64,000 nt of DNA, from contig CAXVYS010000021.1 in NCBI GenBank assembly GCA_963422675.2, positions 186,001-250,000 of the forward strand, given 5' to 3'. The translations under genes and the position numbers were made by a program. Every line of letters begins with the position of its first letter. Position 1 is the first letter of the stretch. The stretch comes from UBA4416 sp963422675 (lineage in GTDB: Bacteria > Bacteroidota > Bacteroidia > B-17B0 > Aurantibacillaceae). The notes under the pieces were generated by a model. That model had not been told where the DNA came from. It was given only the letters and a program-made list of their open reading frames with translations, and did no database searches. Below are positions 44,327 to 53,240 of this stretch, piece by piece.

Positions 44327-45589
44327 ATGAGCAAAAAATTAAAAATCGGATTATTTGGTTTTGGCTGTGTAGGCCAGGGGCTTTATCACGTACTTAATAA
44401 CAGTACAGGCTTTAAAGCCGACATCAAAAAAATTGTGGTAAAGAACAAGTTCAAAGACCGTTCACTGGCTTCAGAATTAATAAGCTTTGATAAATGGGAA
44501 ATATTAAACGATCCTGAAATTGATATCGTTGTTGAATTGATTGATAATTCCAAAGATGCTTTTTATATTGTGAGTGAAGCTTTAAAAAGAGGTAAACACG
44601 TAGTAACAGCTAATAAAAAATTGTTGGCCGAACATTTGGAGGAATTATACCTGTTGCAACAGGAAAACGATGTATCGCTATTGTATGAAGCTTCGGCGTG
44701 TGGAAGTATCCCTATTATCCGGTCTTTGGAAGAATATTTTGACAACGAAGACCTGGAGAAAGTATCCGGTATTTTTAACGGAACTACCAATTATATTTTA
44801 ACTAAAACCATTAGCGAAAAACTGTCTTATGCAGAAGCCTTAAAACAGGCGCAGGACAAAGGTTTTGCTGAAACAGATCCTACAAACGATGTGGAAGGAT
44901 TTGATGCGAAATTTAAATCCATTATTATTGCGCTGCATGCATTCGGATTAATTATTAAGCCTGATGATATTTTAAACATTGGTATTACAACTCTCCATGA
45001 TAATGATATCAGGTATGCTTCAGAGAAAGGGTATAAAATAAAACTAACACCTATTATTCAACGTTTACCTGATAATAAAGTGAGTGTATTTGTTGCTCCT
45101 CGTTTTATTAAAGAACACAACCATTTGTTTAATGTAGATAATGAATTTAATGGTGTAATTGTTGAAGGTAGGTTTTCGGGTGAACAGTTTTTACAGGGCA
45201 GGGGAGCCGGAAGCTTACCAACAGGGGCAGCTGTACTCTCTGATATATCAGCCTTATCGCATGGTTACAGATATGAGTTTAAGAAATTTGCTCAAAAGAA
45301 AGCTCCGGTATTTACAAACGATGCATTGATCCAGGTTTACTTGAGGTATAATTCTCAGAAAGATATTGAAACAATTGTGTTTCATGAGATCACCGAAAAA
45401 TATACAGGGACCGATTATCATTATGTAGTAGGGAAAGTAAACCTTAAAACCTTAATTGCCAACAGGGAATATATTTTACAGAATAAATTATTTATCTCCC
45501 TTGTAGAGGAAACCGTAACGCTTCCGGAGCCTATTTATACCAAAGCACAAGTATCTACTACTAAAGAAAAAGAACTGGCTAATTATTAA
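44327..45589 (+). CDS. hom: homoserine dehydrogenase
   Basis: A 420-residue enzyme reducing aspartate semialdehyde to homoserine. The N-terminal Rossmann fold begins GLFGFGCVGQGLYHVL; the catalytic domain shows ANKKLLAEH, GTTNYIL, and AQDKGFAETDPTNDVEGFDAKFK. It has no aspartokinase domain. Placed directly after metX, it feeds homoserine to acylation, and both fall under the SAM riboswitch and leader control. Confidence 0.94.
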   Translation: MSKKLKIGLFGFGCVGQGLYHVLNNSTGFKADIKKIVVKNKFKDRSLASELISFDKWEILNDPEIDIVVELIDNSKDAFYIVSEALKRGKHVVTANKKLLAEHLEELYLLQQENDVSLLYEASACGSIPIIRSLEEYFDNEDLEKVSGIFNGTTNYILTKTISEKLSYAEALKQAQDKGFAETDPTNDVEGFDAKFKSIIIALHAFGLIIKPDDILNIGITTLHDNDIRYASEKGYKIKLTPIIQRLPDNKVSVFVAPRFIKEHNHLFNVDNEFNGVIVEGRFSGEQFLQGRGAGSLPTGAAVLSDISALSHGYRYEFKKFAQKKAPVFTNDALIQVYLRYNSQKDIETIVFHEITEKYTGTDYHYVVGKVNLKTLIANREYILQNKLFISLVEETVTLPEPIYTKAQVSTTKEKELANY

Positions 45590-45642
45590 TCATACATCGA
45601 TCCTTGTTAAAGTTTACGATCGATAAAAAATAAAAAGAAAAT

Positions 45643-46278
45643 ATGTCAATCAGATTAGGAGATAACGCACCGGACTTTGTAGCAGAGTCGAGCGAAGGAA
45701 AAATTAATTTTCATGAATGGTTAGGAAACAGCTGGGCTGTATTGTTTAGTCACCCGGCCGATTTTACACCGGTTTGCACTACCGAATTAGGAAGCGTTGC
45801 CAAATTTAAACCGGAATTCGATAAGCGTAACGTAAAGGTCATTGCTTTAAGCGTAGATCCTGTAGAATCGCATCTGGAATGGATCAAAGATATTAATGAG
45901 ACACAGAACACAACGGTTAATTTTCCCATTATTGCTGATCCTACGTTTGAAGTCTCAAAACTATATGGATTTGTTCATCCGAATGCCTCTGATAAATTCA
46001 CGGTTCGTTCGGTAGTAGTGATTAGTCCGGATAAAAAAGTGAAATTATTAATTACCTATCCTGCTTCAACCGGAAGAAATTTCACGGAGATCTTAAGAGT
46101 GATCGACTCTTTACAGTTAACCGCTAATTATAGCGTAGCAACGCCTGCCAACTGGAAACAGGGAGAGGACGTTGTGGTAATACCTTCTATTAAAACAGAA
46201 GATATTCCTGCAAAATTCCCGAAAGGGTTTACAGAAATTAAACCGTATTTAAGAACAACCCCACAACCAAATAGTTAA
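45643..46278 (+). CDS. 1-Cys peroxiredoxin (Prx6 type)
   Basis: A 211-residue thioredoxin-fold peroxidase. The peroxidatic Cys lies in HPADFTPVCTTELG and the C-terminal extension (about 160-211) is that of Prx6/AhpC-related 1-Cys enzymes, which lack a resolving Cys. It would detoxify peroxides or organic hydroperoxides. In this locus it may protect iron-sulfur and siroheme enzymes or use sulfide-derived reductants; that link is inference from position only. Confidence 0.92.
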   Translation: MSIRLGDNAPDFVAESSEGKINFHEWLGNSWAVLFSHPADFTPVCTTELGSVAKFKPEFDKRNVKVIALSVDPVESHLEWIKDINETQNTTVNFPIIADPTFEVSKLYGFVHPNASDKFTVRSVVVISPDKKVKLLITYPASTGRNFTEILRVIDSLQLTANYSVATPANWKQGEDVVVIPSIKTEDIPAKFPKGFTEIKPYLRTTPQPNS

Positions 46279-46287
46279 AATACCATC

Positions 46288-47193
46288 ATGGAAAAGATCA
46301 GATTAGGAGAAAATGGCCCGGAAGTATCACCGGTAATATATAGTTTTTGGAGAGCATTGGAAGATCCTGATGGAATTTCCTACAGAACCGTTCAGGCTAA
46401 ACTACAGGCTTGTCTTGATCTTGGTATTACAACATTTGATCATGCCGATGTATATGGGAATTACCAGGTGGAAGAATTATTTGGTAAGGCTGTGAAAGAA
46501 AGCAGTGTTAAAAGGGAAGATATTGTTATTTCTACCAAATGTGGAATTAATACGATCGACCCCTCACGGCCGGAGTACCGCACCCGCCATTATGATAGCA
46601 GCCAGGAACACATTTTTAGAAGTATAGAACGTTCGCTTAAAAATTTGGGAACAGATTATATCGATATTCTTTTGTTACACCATCCCGATCCTTTAATGGA
46701 TGCTGATGAAACGGCCTCCGCTTTAACAACGCTGGTAAAGAAAGGAATGATCAGGCATGTAGGCGTAGCCAATTTCACGGTTCATCAACATCAGCTATTA
46801 CAATCGCGTTTGAGCCTCCCGATTATTACAAACCATTTAGAGTTGAATTTATTAAATACTAAACCCATTGTGGATGGAACAATCGATTTTATTAAACAAC
46901 AATACAGCCGCCCGTTAGCATGGTCGCCATTGGCCGGAGGACGATTGTTAGATAAAGAAGATGAGTCGACTTTTAATATTCGTGCAACATTAAAACGGAT
47001 TGCGCTATCTTATCAGATTAACGAAGAACAATTAGCCATAGCCTGGTTATTAAAATTGGGAGCGTTACCAATTGTTGGAAGCAATAGTTTAACACGCATC
47101 AAAAATGCGACTTCCGCGGTAAATATTCATTTAGATAAACAGGATTGGTATGAAATTTATTTCTCAGCCATTAATTCAAACAGTAGTTATTAA
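46288..47193 (+). CDS. aldo/keto reductase family oxidoreductase
   Basis: A 301-residue TIM-barrel NAD(P)H enzyme. Catalytic residues are visible: Asp and Tyr in DHADVYGNYQVEELFG, Lys in VISTKCGI and His in LLLHHPDP. The later GVANFTVHQ and SPLAGG are family-typical. This resembles YdhF-like reductases of unknown substrate. It starts 9 bases after the peroxiredoxin gene and ends 2 bases before sulfite reductase, so it is part of the operon. Confidence 0.88.
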   Translation: MEKIRLGENGPEVSPVIYSFWRALEDPDGISYRTVQAKLQACLDLGITTFDHADVYGNYQVEELFGKAVKESSVKREDIVISTKCGINTIDPSRPEYRTRHYDSSQEHIFRSIERSLKNLGTDYIDILLLHHPDPLMDADETASALTTLVKKGMIRHVGVANFTVHQHQLLQSRLSLPIITNHLELNLLNTKPIVDGTIDFIKQQYSRPLAWSPLAGGRLLDKEDESTFNIRATLKRIALSYQINEEQLAIAWLLKLGALPIVGSNSLTRIKNATSAVNIHLDKQDWYEIYFSAINSNSSY

Positions 47194-47195
47194 GT

Positions 47196-49316
47196 ATGCA
47201 AAGTTTTAGAACAGAATTAGAATTGATCAATCATTCAGGTAAAATCCTGGTAGAAAAAGATATTATTGATCTGGATAAAAAGATCCGCGAGTTCAGGGAA
47301 GGGAAAATCCATGATGAGAAATTCCGTAGCCTTCGGTTAGCCCGCGGTGTTTATGGGCAACGCCAGCAAGGTGTACAAATGATCCGGATTAAATTACCCT
47401 TTGGAAAAGTATCTTCAAAACAATTAATACGCATTGCTGATATAAGTGATGAATATTCAAACGGGAATTTACATTTAACCACTCGTCAGGATATTCAGGT
47501 ACATCATGTGAGTTTGGAAAGAACCCCTGAATTATGGGCAAAGCTTGAGCAGGACGATATCACCCTACGGGAAGCTTGTGGAAATACAGTTCGTAACATT
47601 ACAGCTTCTGCGGAAGCTGGCATTGATATGAATGAATTATTCGACGTTTCTCCTTATGCATACGCCTTATTCAATTATTTTTTACGCAAACCGTTCGGAC
47701 AGGAATTAGGCAGGAAAATAAAAATCGCTTTTTCTAATAATGAAAAAGACACAGCTGTAACGTACATTCATGATATGGGTTTTATTCCAAAGCTTAATGA
47801 ACATAAGGAACGGGGCTTTAAAGTATTGATTGGCGGAGGCCTTGGTGCACAGCCCTTCCTGGCACAAACAGCCTATGAATTTTTACCTGAGAATAAACTC
47901 ATTCCTTTTGTTGAATTGGTTATTCGTGTCTTCGATCGTTATGGTGAACGTGTGAGCAGGCATAAAGCACGGATCAAATATTTGATACACAAAATAGGGG
48001 TGGAAGAGTTTTTGAAATTAATTGCTGAAGAAGAAAAAGCGATCATACATAAAACGGTAGAGATTGATCAGCACAGCGTTGTGTTTCAACCTCACACTAA
48101 ATTAAAGAATACCAAAGTATTACCTGTTATTGACTCCAAAGACTATAATACATGGTTACTCACTAATACCTTTAAACAAAAACAAAAAGGTTATTTTGGT
48201 GTATATGTAAAAATACTTTTAGGAAATATACCATCTGTAAAAGCCAGGGAGTTTGCCCGCATCGCCGGTACTTATGCTTCTGCCGAAGACATTCGTATTA
48301 CCATCAACCAGGGCTTTCTGCTAAAGTATGTCACAGAAGATGAATTGCCTTTTTTATTCAATGAGTTAAAACAGTTGGATCTTGCAACTCCGGGCTTTGA
48401 TTCTGTGGGAGATATAACGGCTTGCCCCGGAACAGATACCTGTAATTTAGGAATCTCCAATAGTACAAACATTTCGGTTGAACTGGAAAAAGTGATTTAC
48501 AATGAATTTCCGGATCTGATCCATAACCATGATCTTAAAATAAAGATCAGCGGATGTATGAATTCCTGCGGACAACATGGCCTCGCGCAAATCGGATTCC
48601 ACGGAAGTTCCTTTAAAGTGGGCGCAAATGTAGTGCCTGCCTTACAAGTGTTATTAGGTGGCGGAACGATAGGGAATGGTAACGGAAGAATTGCGGAGAA
48701 AGTAATTAAAGTAGCCAGTAAGCGGGCTCCTGACGTATTACGAACACTCTTTAACGATTTTGAAACCAATGCGGTTGAAGGAGAATATTTTAATTCTTAT
48801 TACGACAAGCAGGGCAAAGACTATTTTTACCAGTTGCTCAAACCTTTAGGAGATAATACGACGTTAAGAGATTCGGATTATAGCGATTGGGGATCGGAAG
48901 ATAAATTTCAAACGGCTATTGGAGTGGGCGAGTGTGCCGGTGTAATTATTGACCTGGTAGCCACCTTGTTTTTTGAGTCGGAAGAAAAACTGGCATGGAG
49001 TGCCGAAGCCTTTGAGGAAAGCCGTTTCGGAGATAGTATTTATTATGCATATGCTTCTTTCATTAGTTCAGCTAAAGGGTTATTGTTGGATAAGGAGGTT
49101 CATGTGAATACGCATCATGTCTTAATTGCGGATTTTGATAAATACTTAGTAGACACCGGAGAATTAACGTTGGGTACTTCTTTCAAAGAACTTGTATTAC
49201 AAATTAATCAATATGAACCCTCTAAAGAATTTGCTGAAACTTATTTCACACAAGCTCAGTCTTTTTTAGAACAGGTAAAAACATATAGAGGGTCAACCGT
49301 TTTAGAAGAGAAATAA
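47196..49316 (+). CDS. siroheme sulfite (or nitrite) reductase with C-terminal extension
   Basis: A 706-residue hemoprotein. The two ferredoxin-like half-domains are present (RLARGVYGQRQQGVQMIRIKLPFG, then LHLTTRQDIQVHH), and the 4Fe-4S/siroheme ligands CPGTDTC (about 410) and GCMNSC (about 454) are complete. Six-electron reduction of sulfite to sulfide is the probable job given the cys genes around; nitrite is the alternative. Residues about 565-706 add a helical domain, possibly HEPN-like, absent from classical CysI. cobA and the siroheme dehydrogenase downstream make its cofactor. A leader ORF begins four bases after its stop. Confidence 0.9.
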   Translation: MQSFRTELELINHSGKILVEKDIIDLDKKIREFREGKIHDEKFRSLRLARGVYGQRQQGVQMIRIKLPFGKVSSKQLIRIADISDEYSNGNLHLTTRQDIQVHHVSLERTPELWAKLEQDDITLREACGNTVRNITASAEAGIDMNELFDVSPYAYALFNYFLRKPFGQELGRKIKIAFSNNEKDTAVTYIHDMGFIPKLNEHKERGFKVLIGGGLGAQPFLAQTAYEFLPENKLIPFVELVIRVFDRYGERVSRHKARIKYLIHKIGVEEFLKLIAEEEKAIIHKTVEIDQHSVVFQPHTKLKNTKVLPVIDSKDYNTWLLTNTFKQKQKGYFGVYVKILLGNIPSVKAREFARIAGTYASAEDIRITINQGFLLKYVTEDELPFLFNELKQLDLATPGFDSVGDITACPGTDTCNLGISNSTNISVELEKVIYNEFPDLIHNHDLKIKISGCMNSCGQHGLAQIGFHGSSFKVGANVVPALQVLLGGGTIGNGNGRIAEKVIKVASKRAPDVLRTLFNDFETNAVEGEYFNSYYDKQGKDYFYQLLKPLGDNTTLRDSDYSDWGSEDKFQTAIGVGECAGVIIDLVATLFFESEEKLAWSAEAFEESRFGDSIYYAYASFISSAKGLLLDKEVHVNTHHVLIADFDKYLVDTGELTLGTSFKELVLQINQYEPSKEFAETYFTQAQSFLEQVKTYRGSTVLEEK

Positions 49317-49320
49317 GAGA

Positions 49321-49377
49321 ATGCAAAAGGAAAATTATATCTATATCACATTTGATAGTTGTTGTTGCTGTCTTTGA
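49321..49377 (+). CDS. candidate Cys leader peptide ahead of cobA (18 aa)
   Basis: ATG at 49321, TGA at 49375: MQKENYIYITFDSCCCCL, with four consecutive Cys codons (TGT TGT TGC TGT) just before the end. It starts 5 bases after the sulfite reductase stop and ends 80 before cobA. After it GTAACTTT (49392-49399) and AAAGTTAC (49401-49408) form an inverted repeat, flanked by CC and GGGG that can extend it. No T run follows the repeat, so a translational or Rho-dependent effect is as likely as intrinsic termination. Confidence 0.7.
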   Translation: MQKENYIYITFDSCCCCL

Positions 49378-49391
49378 AACTTGTTGCCTGA

Positions 49392-49408
49392 GTAACTTTT
49401 AAAGTTAC
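49392..49408 (+). promoter_or_regulatory. inverted repeat between the Cys leader and cobA
   Basis: GTAACTTT, one T, AAAGTTAC: a perfect 8-base inverted repeat centred on a single base, so a hairpin would use about six pairs with a five-base loop. It is 14 bases after the leader stop and 49 before cobA. It may be the regulated structure of the leader or an operator; not decidable. Confidence 0.4.
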
Positions 49409-49457
49409 GGGGTGATATGAATATACACATACAGTTAACCATAAAAAATTAAATACA

Positions 49458-50231
49458 ATGATATCAGAATATAAATATCCAAAATTAACCTTAGTGGGTG
49501 CAGGCCCCGGAGATATAGAATTAATAACCGTGAAAGGATTAAATACACTTAAAACAGCCGACGTTGTATTATACGATGCACTGGTAAACAAAGATTTTCT
49601 TTCTTACGTACCTGAAGATGCGTTAAAAATTTACGTAGGTAAACGAAATAATAAACATACTTATACCCAGGATCAAATCAATGCGCTTATTGTTGACCTG
49701 GCATTTACTCACGGGCATGTGGTTCGTTTAAAAGGGGGGGACTCTTTTGTGTTTGGAAGAGGACAGGAAGAAATCAATTATGCAGAAGGGTTTAATATAG
49801 ACACTGCTGTAGTTCCCGGAATATCAAGCTCTATAGGTGTTCCCGCATTGGCAGGTATCCCAATAACCCACCGCGGTACAAGCGAAAGTTTTTGGGTAAT
49901 TACAGGAACTACAAAAGACAATACACTGTCGCAGGATGTGTATGATGCCGCCAACTCAAATGCAACCGTTGTTATTTTAATGGGCTTGTCGAAGCTGAAA
50001 GAAATTACAGAAGTTTTTAAAAACGCAGGAAAAGCAGATACAGCGATAGCGCTCATACAGGATGGAACATTACCAACTCAAAAAACAGCAGTAGGTACTA
50101 TTGATACAATTATTGATATCGTTACCGAATCTGAGATCAAAGCGCCTGTAGTGATAGTGATTGGCGAAGTGGTGAAGTTTCTGAAACAGGATACATTAAA
50201 AAAACATAGCTTAAATTTTTTAGTGAAATAA
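49458..50231 (+). CDS. cobA: uroporphyrinogen-III C-methyltransferase
   Basis: A 257-residue SAM-dependent methyltransferase making precorrin-2. Signatures: LVGAGPGDIELITVKGLNTL, VLYDALV, GKRNNKH, VVRLKGGDSFVFGRGQEE and VVPGISSSIGVPALAGIPITHRG. In this locus its product goes to siroheme for sulfite reductase, via the dehydrogenase at 53241. It is separate from CysG-type fusions. Its stop TAA overlaps the ATG of the next leader ORF (TAATG). Confidence 0.96.
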   Translation: MISEYKYPKLTLVGAGPGDIELITVKGLNTLKTADVVLYDALVNKDFLSYVPEDALKIYVGKRNNKHTYTQDQINALIVDLAFTHGHVVRLKGGDSFVFGRGQEEINYAEGFNIDTAVVPGISSSIGVPALAGIPITHRGTSESFWVITGTTKDNTLSQDVYDAANSNATVVILMGLSKLKEITEVFKNAGKADTAIALIQDGTLPTQKTAVGTIDTIIDIVTESEIKAPVVIVIGEVVKFLKQDTLKKHSLNFLVK

Positions 50232-50290
50232 TGGCTCCAAAACATAGAATATTTACCCTGGTTTATTTTGAACGATGTTGTTTGTGCTAA
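50231..50290 (+). CDS. candidate Cys leader peptide ahead of the TonB receptor (19 aa)
   Basis: ATG at 50231 overlaps the cobA stop (TAATG); stop TAA at 50288. The product is MAPKHRIFTLVYFERCCLC, with three Cys in the last four residues. Eleven bases after its stop lies a run of eight T (50302-50309), preceded by a poor stem TGTGC/GCTCA. It precedes the TonB receptor gene by 83 bases. Like the other two, an aromatic stretch (here VYF) stands just before the Cys run. Confidence 0.65.
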   Translation: MAPKHRIFTLVYFERCCLC

Positions 50291-50309
50291 TACCATGCTC
50301 ATTTTTTTT
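50283..50309 (+). terminator. weak attenuator-like terminator after the third Cys leader
   Basis: TGTGC and GCTCA (around 50283-50301) can pair with one mismatch across an 8-9 base loop, followed by A and eight T. The stem overlaps the last Cys codon and stop of the leader, so ribosome position could control it. The stem is short; the T run is the stronger evidence. Confidence 0.35.
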
Positions 50310-50373
50310 GTATAAAATGAAAATAAGCGTATCAGTTAAACAATAATAAATCAAAATAAATCGAAACATTTTT

Positions 50374-53238
50374 ATGAAAAAAACAGTCAGTGTACTTATT
50401 TTATTTTTTACACTTTCATTATCGGCACAAAATAATTTATTACAAATTAGTGGACAGATCAATGATAAAAAAACAAACGAAGCTCTTGTAGGATCTATTG
50501 TTCAGATAAAAGGTAGTAACGTTGTTACAACAACGGATGCTAATGGAAAATTTGTAATCAAATCCTCCTTAAAATTCCCCTTTACTATTTTAGTAAATAG
50601 TGTAGGATATGAAAACCAGGAGTTTTTGGTAGAGAATGAAAAAGCATCAATTAATTTTCAGTTGAACCCACAGGTGTTGTTAATTAATGAAGTTGTTGTA
50701 TCCGCCTCCAGAACAGAGGAAAGCATCTTGAAATCGCCTGTAGCCATTGATAAACTGGATATTATTGCAATTCGGGAAACACCTGCTCCCACTTTTTTTG
50801 ATGCCCTCGAAAATGTAAAGGGAGTGCAAATGACAACGGGTAGTTTAACCTTTAAAGTCCCTAATACGAGAGGGTTTAATTCACCTAATAATTTTCGGTT
50901 CACACAATTAGTGGATGGGGTGGATATTCAATCTCCTACATTAGGTATGGCACTGGGAAATACAATTGGCCCCAATGAACTGGATATCAGGAGCGTTGAA
51001 ATTATTCCGGGGTCATCCTCCGCCTTATATGGAGTGAATTCCATTAATGGCTTGTCCAATTCATTTACCAAAAGTCCGTATGTGTATAAAGGTGTAAGTG
51101 TGTATCAGCGTACCGGAATAAATCATGTCGATAATATAGATCATGGTGCAAGTGTCATGTCGGAAACGGCTGTTAGAATAGCCAACTCCTTTGGTTACAA
51201 AAAGAAGTTCGCGTATAAATTTAATGCGTCTTATTTTCAGGGAGTGGATTGGGTGTCTTCCAACACAACCGATCAAAACGCATATGATCTTACATCTTCT
51301 AATCCTAAATTTGAACAGTTTGGTAGTGGAAGTAACACTAATCCTGCCTATGACGGCTGGAATTCTTATGGAAACGAAAGTAACAACAATGTGCCCGTTA
51401 CTATTAATTATCAGGGGAAAACACAAACCTTTAATGTAAGACGTACCGGTTTTAATGAAAAAGATCTGGTAAACCCTGCCGTAAAAAATATTAAACTGGA
51501 TGGCGCTCTGCATTATAAAATAACCGACAAGCTGGAGCTAAGTTATAAATACCGTTATGGGCAAATGGATGGAGTGTTTCAAAGAGGGAACAAAATTCAG
51601 CTAAGTGGTGCCACCTTGCAAAACCATTCGGTTGAATTAAAAGGAGAAGCACTAACGGTTAAGGTATATACGTCTTTAGAAAATACCGGCAAGTCTTATA
51701 ATTTAAAACCACTCGCTGATAATTTAGACCTAACGTTTAAAGACAACAAAACATGGAGTAATGATTATAAAACGGAATTACAAAACGAATTTAACTCAGG
51801 AGTAGACCTTGTCACTGCTCAACAATTAGCAAGGGCGAAAGCAGATCAGGGGCGGTATACTCCCGGAAGCACGGCATTTAACAATGCTAAAAATACGATT
51901 GTAGGGATTAATAACTGGGATCATGCATCCTTGATAAAAGATGCTCCGTTAACAGGAGGGGCAGCATTGATTCAGAAAAGTAATTTATACCATGCCGATG
52001 TACAATACGATTTGAGTAAACATACCTCTAAAGTGTTGGATGTATTGGTAGGCGCAGATGCGCGAATCAATGAAGTAATTCCTGATGGAAATAATTTTGT
52101 AGATTTCTCCAGACCTTTGGCCGAAAGAACTACTCCCGGTGGAAAAAACGTGTATTATTCTAAAGTAGGCGGATTTGTACAGGGAACAAAACGGTTATTA
52201 AAAGATAATTTAAAGTTGGTAGCGTCTTTAAGGTATGACAAAAATTTCGATTTTGAAGGAAAGTTTAATCCCCGTGTGGCTGTTGTGTACACCTTCTTTA
52301 AAAAACATAACATTCGGGTTTCTTACCAGGATGGGTACCGTTTTCCTGCTTTATTCGAAGCCTTGTCTTTTGTAAATAACGGAGGTGTAAGGCGTGTAGG
52401 CGGTCTTGAAAAAGTAAATGATGGTCTGGGATTTTTAGAAAACTCTTATACAAAAACATCCATTGATAATTTTTCGAGTGCGGTTAATACGGATGTTGCA
52501 GCCGGGCTGTCTAAAAATGCAGTGATCTTAAAAAACAAAGGGTTATTGACTATTGCAAACCTTCCGCAATTACAACCGGAACATATCCAGGCTTTTGATG
52601 CAGGATATAAAGCGGTGTTATTTAATAACCAGGTAGTAGTGGATTGGGACTTTTATTATAACATTGAAAAAGGATTTTTAGGTCAGGTGGAAGTAGCAGT
52701 ACCCACTACCAGTGTGGTAGGAACCGACACATCGGCTGTTGATGTCTATAATAAAACAAGGAACACAAGATACAGGGTATTTACAAATGCCAGGAATACG
52801 TATTACAGTTATGGATCATCGTTCAGGTTGAGTTACAATTTTTATAAAACCTATTCCATTTCCGGAAATGTAAATTTTAATGATCTCAAAACCCAAAGCA
52901 CAAATGATATTTTTATTACAGGATTCAATACCCCAAAATGGTCAACCAATATCCAGTTTGGAAATAGAGAACTGTTTAAACATTTCGGATTTAATGTCGT
53001 TTGGAAATGGCAGGAAAACTATAAGTGGGAAAGTCCTTTAGCTACAGGCAATGTACCATCGTTCAATACATTTGATGCGCAGGTATCTTATAAAGTGTCC
53101 AAAATAAATACCTCTGTAAAATTGGGAGGAACTAATATTTTAAATACGCGCTACTTCCAATATGCAGCAGGGCCAACTATCGGAGGCTTATATTATTTCA
53201 GCTTAACCTATGATCTAAAATTTAAAGACAAACAATAA
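50374..53238 (+). CDS. TonB-dependent receptor of the sulfur locus
   Basis: A 954-residue outer-membrane receptor. Signal peptide (ending SLSAQ), a carboxypeptidase-regulatory-like domain (about 23-100: ISGQINDKKTNEALVGSIVQIKGS), a plug domain (about 110-225: VVVSASRTEESILKSP, then FDALENVKGVQ and ALYGVNSINGL) and a 22-strand barrel ending in the aromatic KFKDKQ region. It is 83 bases after a Cys leader and two before the siroheme dehydrogenase, so it probably imports a sulfur source or sulfur-linked compound. No SusD partner is present, arguing against glycan uptake; no cobalamin riboswitch precedes it. Confidence 0.9.
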   Translation: MKKTVSVLILFFTLSLSAQNNLLQISGQINDKKTNEALVGSIVQIKGSNVVTTTDANGKFVIKSSLKFPFTILVNSVGYENQEFLVENEKASINFQLNPQVLLINEVVVSASRTEESILKSPVAIDKLDIIAIRETPAPTFFDALENVKGVQMTTGSLTFKVPNTRGFNSPNNFRFTQLVDGVDIQSPTLGMALGNTIGPNELDIRSVEIIPGSSSALYGVNSINGLSNSFTKSPYVYKGVSVYQRTGINHVDNIDHGASVMSETAVRIANSFGYKKKFAYKFNASYFQGVDWVSSNTTDQNAYDLTSSNPKFEQFGSGSNTNPAYDGWNSYGNESNNNVPVTINYQGKTQTFNVRRTGFNEKDLVNPAVKNIKLDGALHYKITDKLELSYKYRYGQMDGVFQRGNKIQLSGATLQNHSVELKGEALTVKVYTSLENTGKSYNLKPLADNLDLTFKDNKTWSNDYKTELQNEFNSGVDLVTAQQLARAKADQGRYTPGSTAFNNAKNTIVGINNWDHASLIKDAPLTGGAALIQKSNLYHADVQYDLSKHTSKVLDVLVGADARINEVIPDGNNFVDFSRPLAERTTPGGKNVYYSKVGGFVQGTKRLLKDNLKLVASLRYDKNFDFEGKFNPRVAVVYTFFKKHNIRVSYQDGYRFPALFEALSFVNNGGVRRVGGLEKVNDGLGFLENSYTKTSIDNFSSAVNTDVAAGLSKNAVILKNKGLLTIANLPQLQPEHIQAFDAGYKAVLFNNQVVVDWDFYYNIEKGFLGQVEVAVPTTSVVGTDTSAVDVYNKTRNTRYRVFTNARNTYYSYGSSFRLSYNFYKTYSISGNVNFNDLKTQSTNDIFITGFNTPKWSTNIQFGNRELFKHFGFNVVWKWQENYKWESPLATGNVPSFNTFDAQVSYKVSKINTSVKLGGTNILNTRYFQYAAGPTIGGLYYFSLTYDLKFKDKQ

Positions 53239-53240
53239 GC

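Noticed and set aside
50291..50373. Cobalamin riboswitch ahead of the TonB receptor
   Set aside because: cobA next door suggested B12 uptake, but the 83-base spacer has no B12-box (GCCACTG-like) and is too short for the aptamer.
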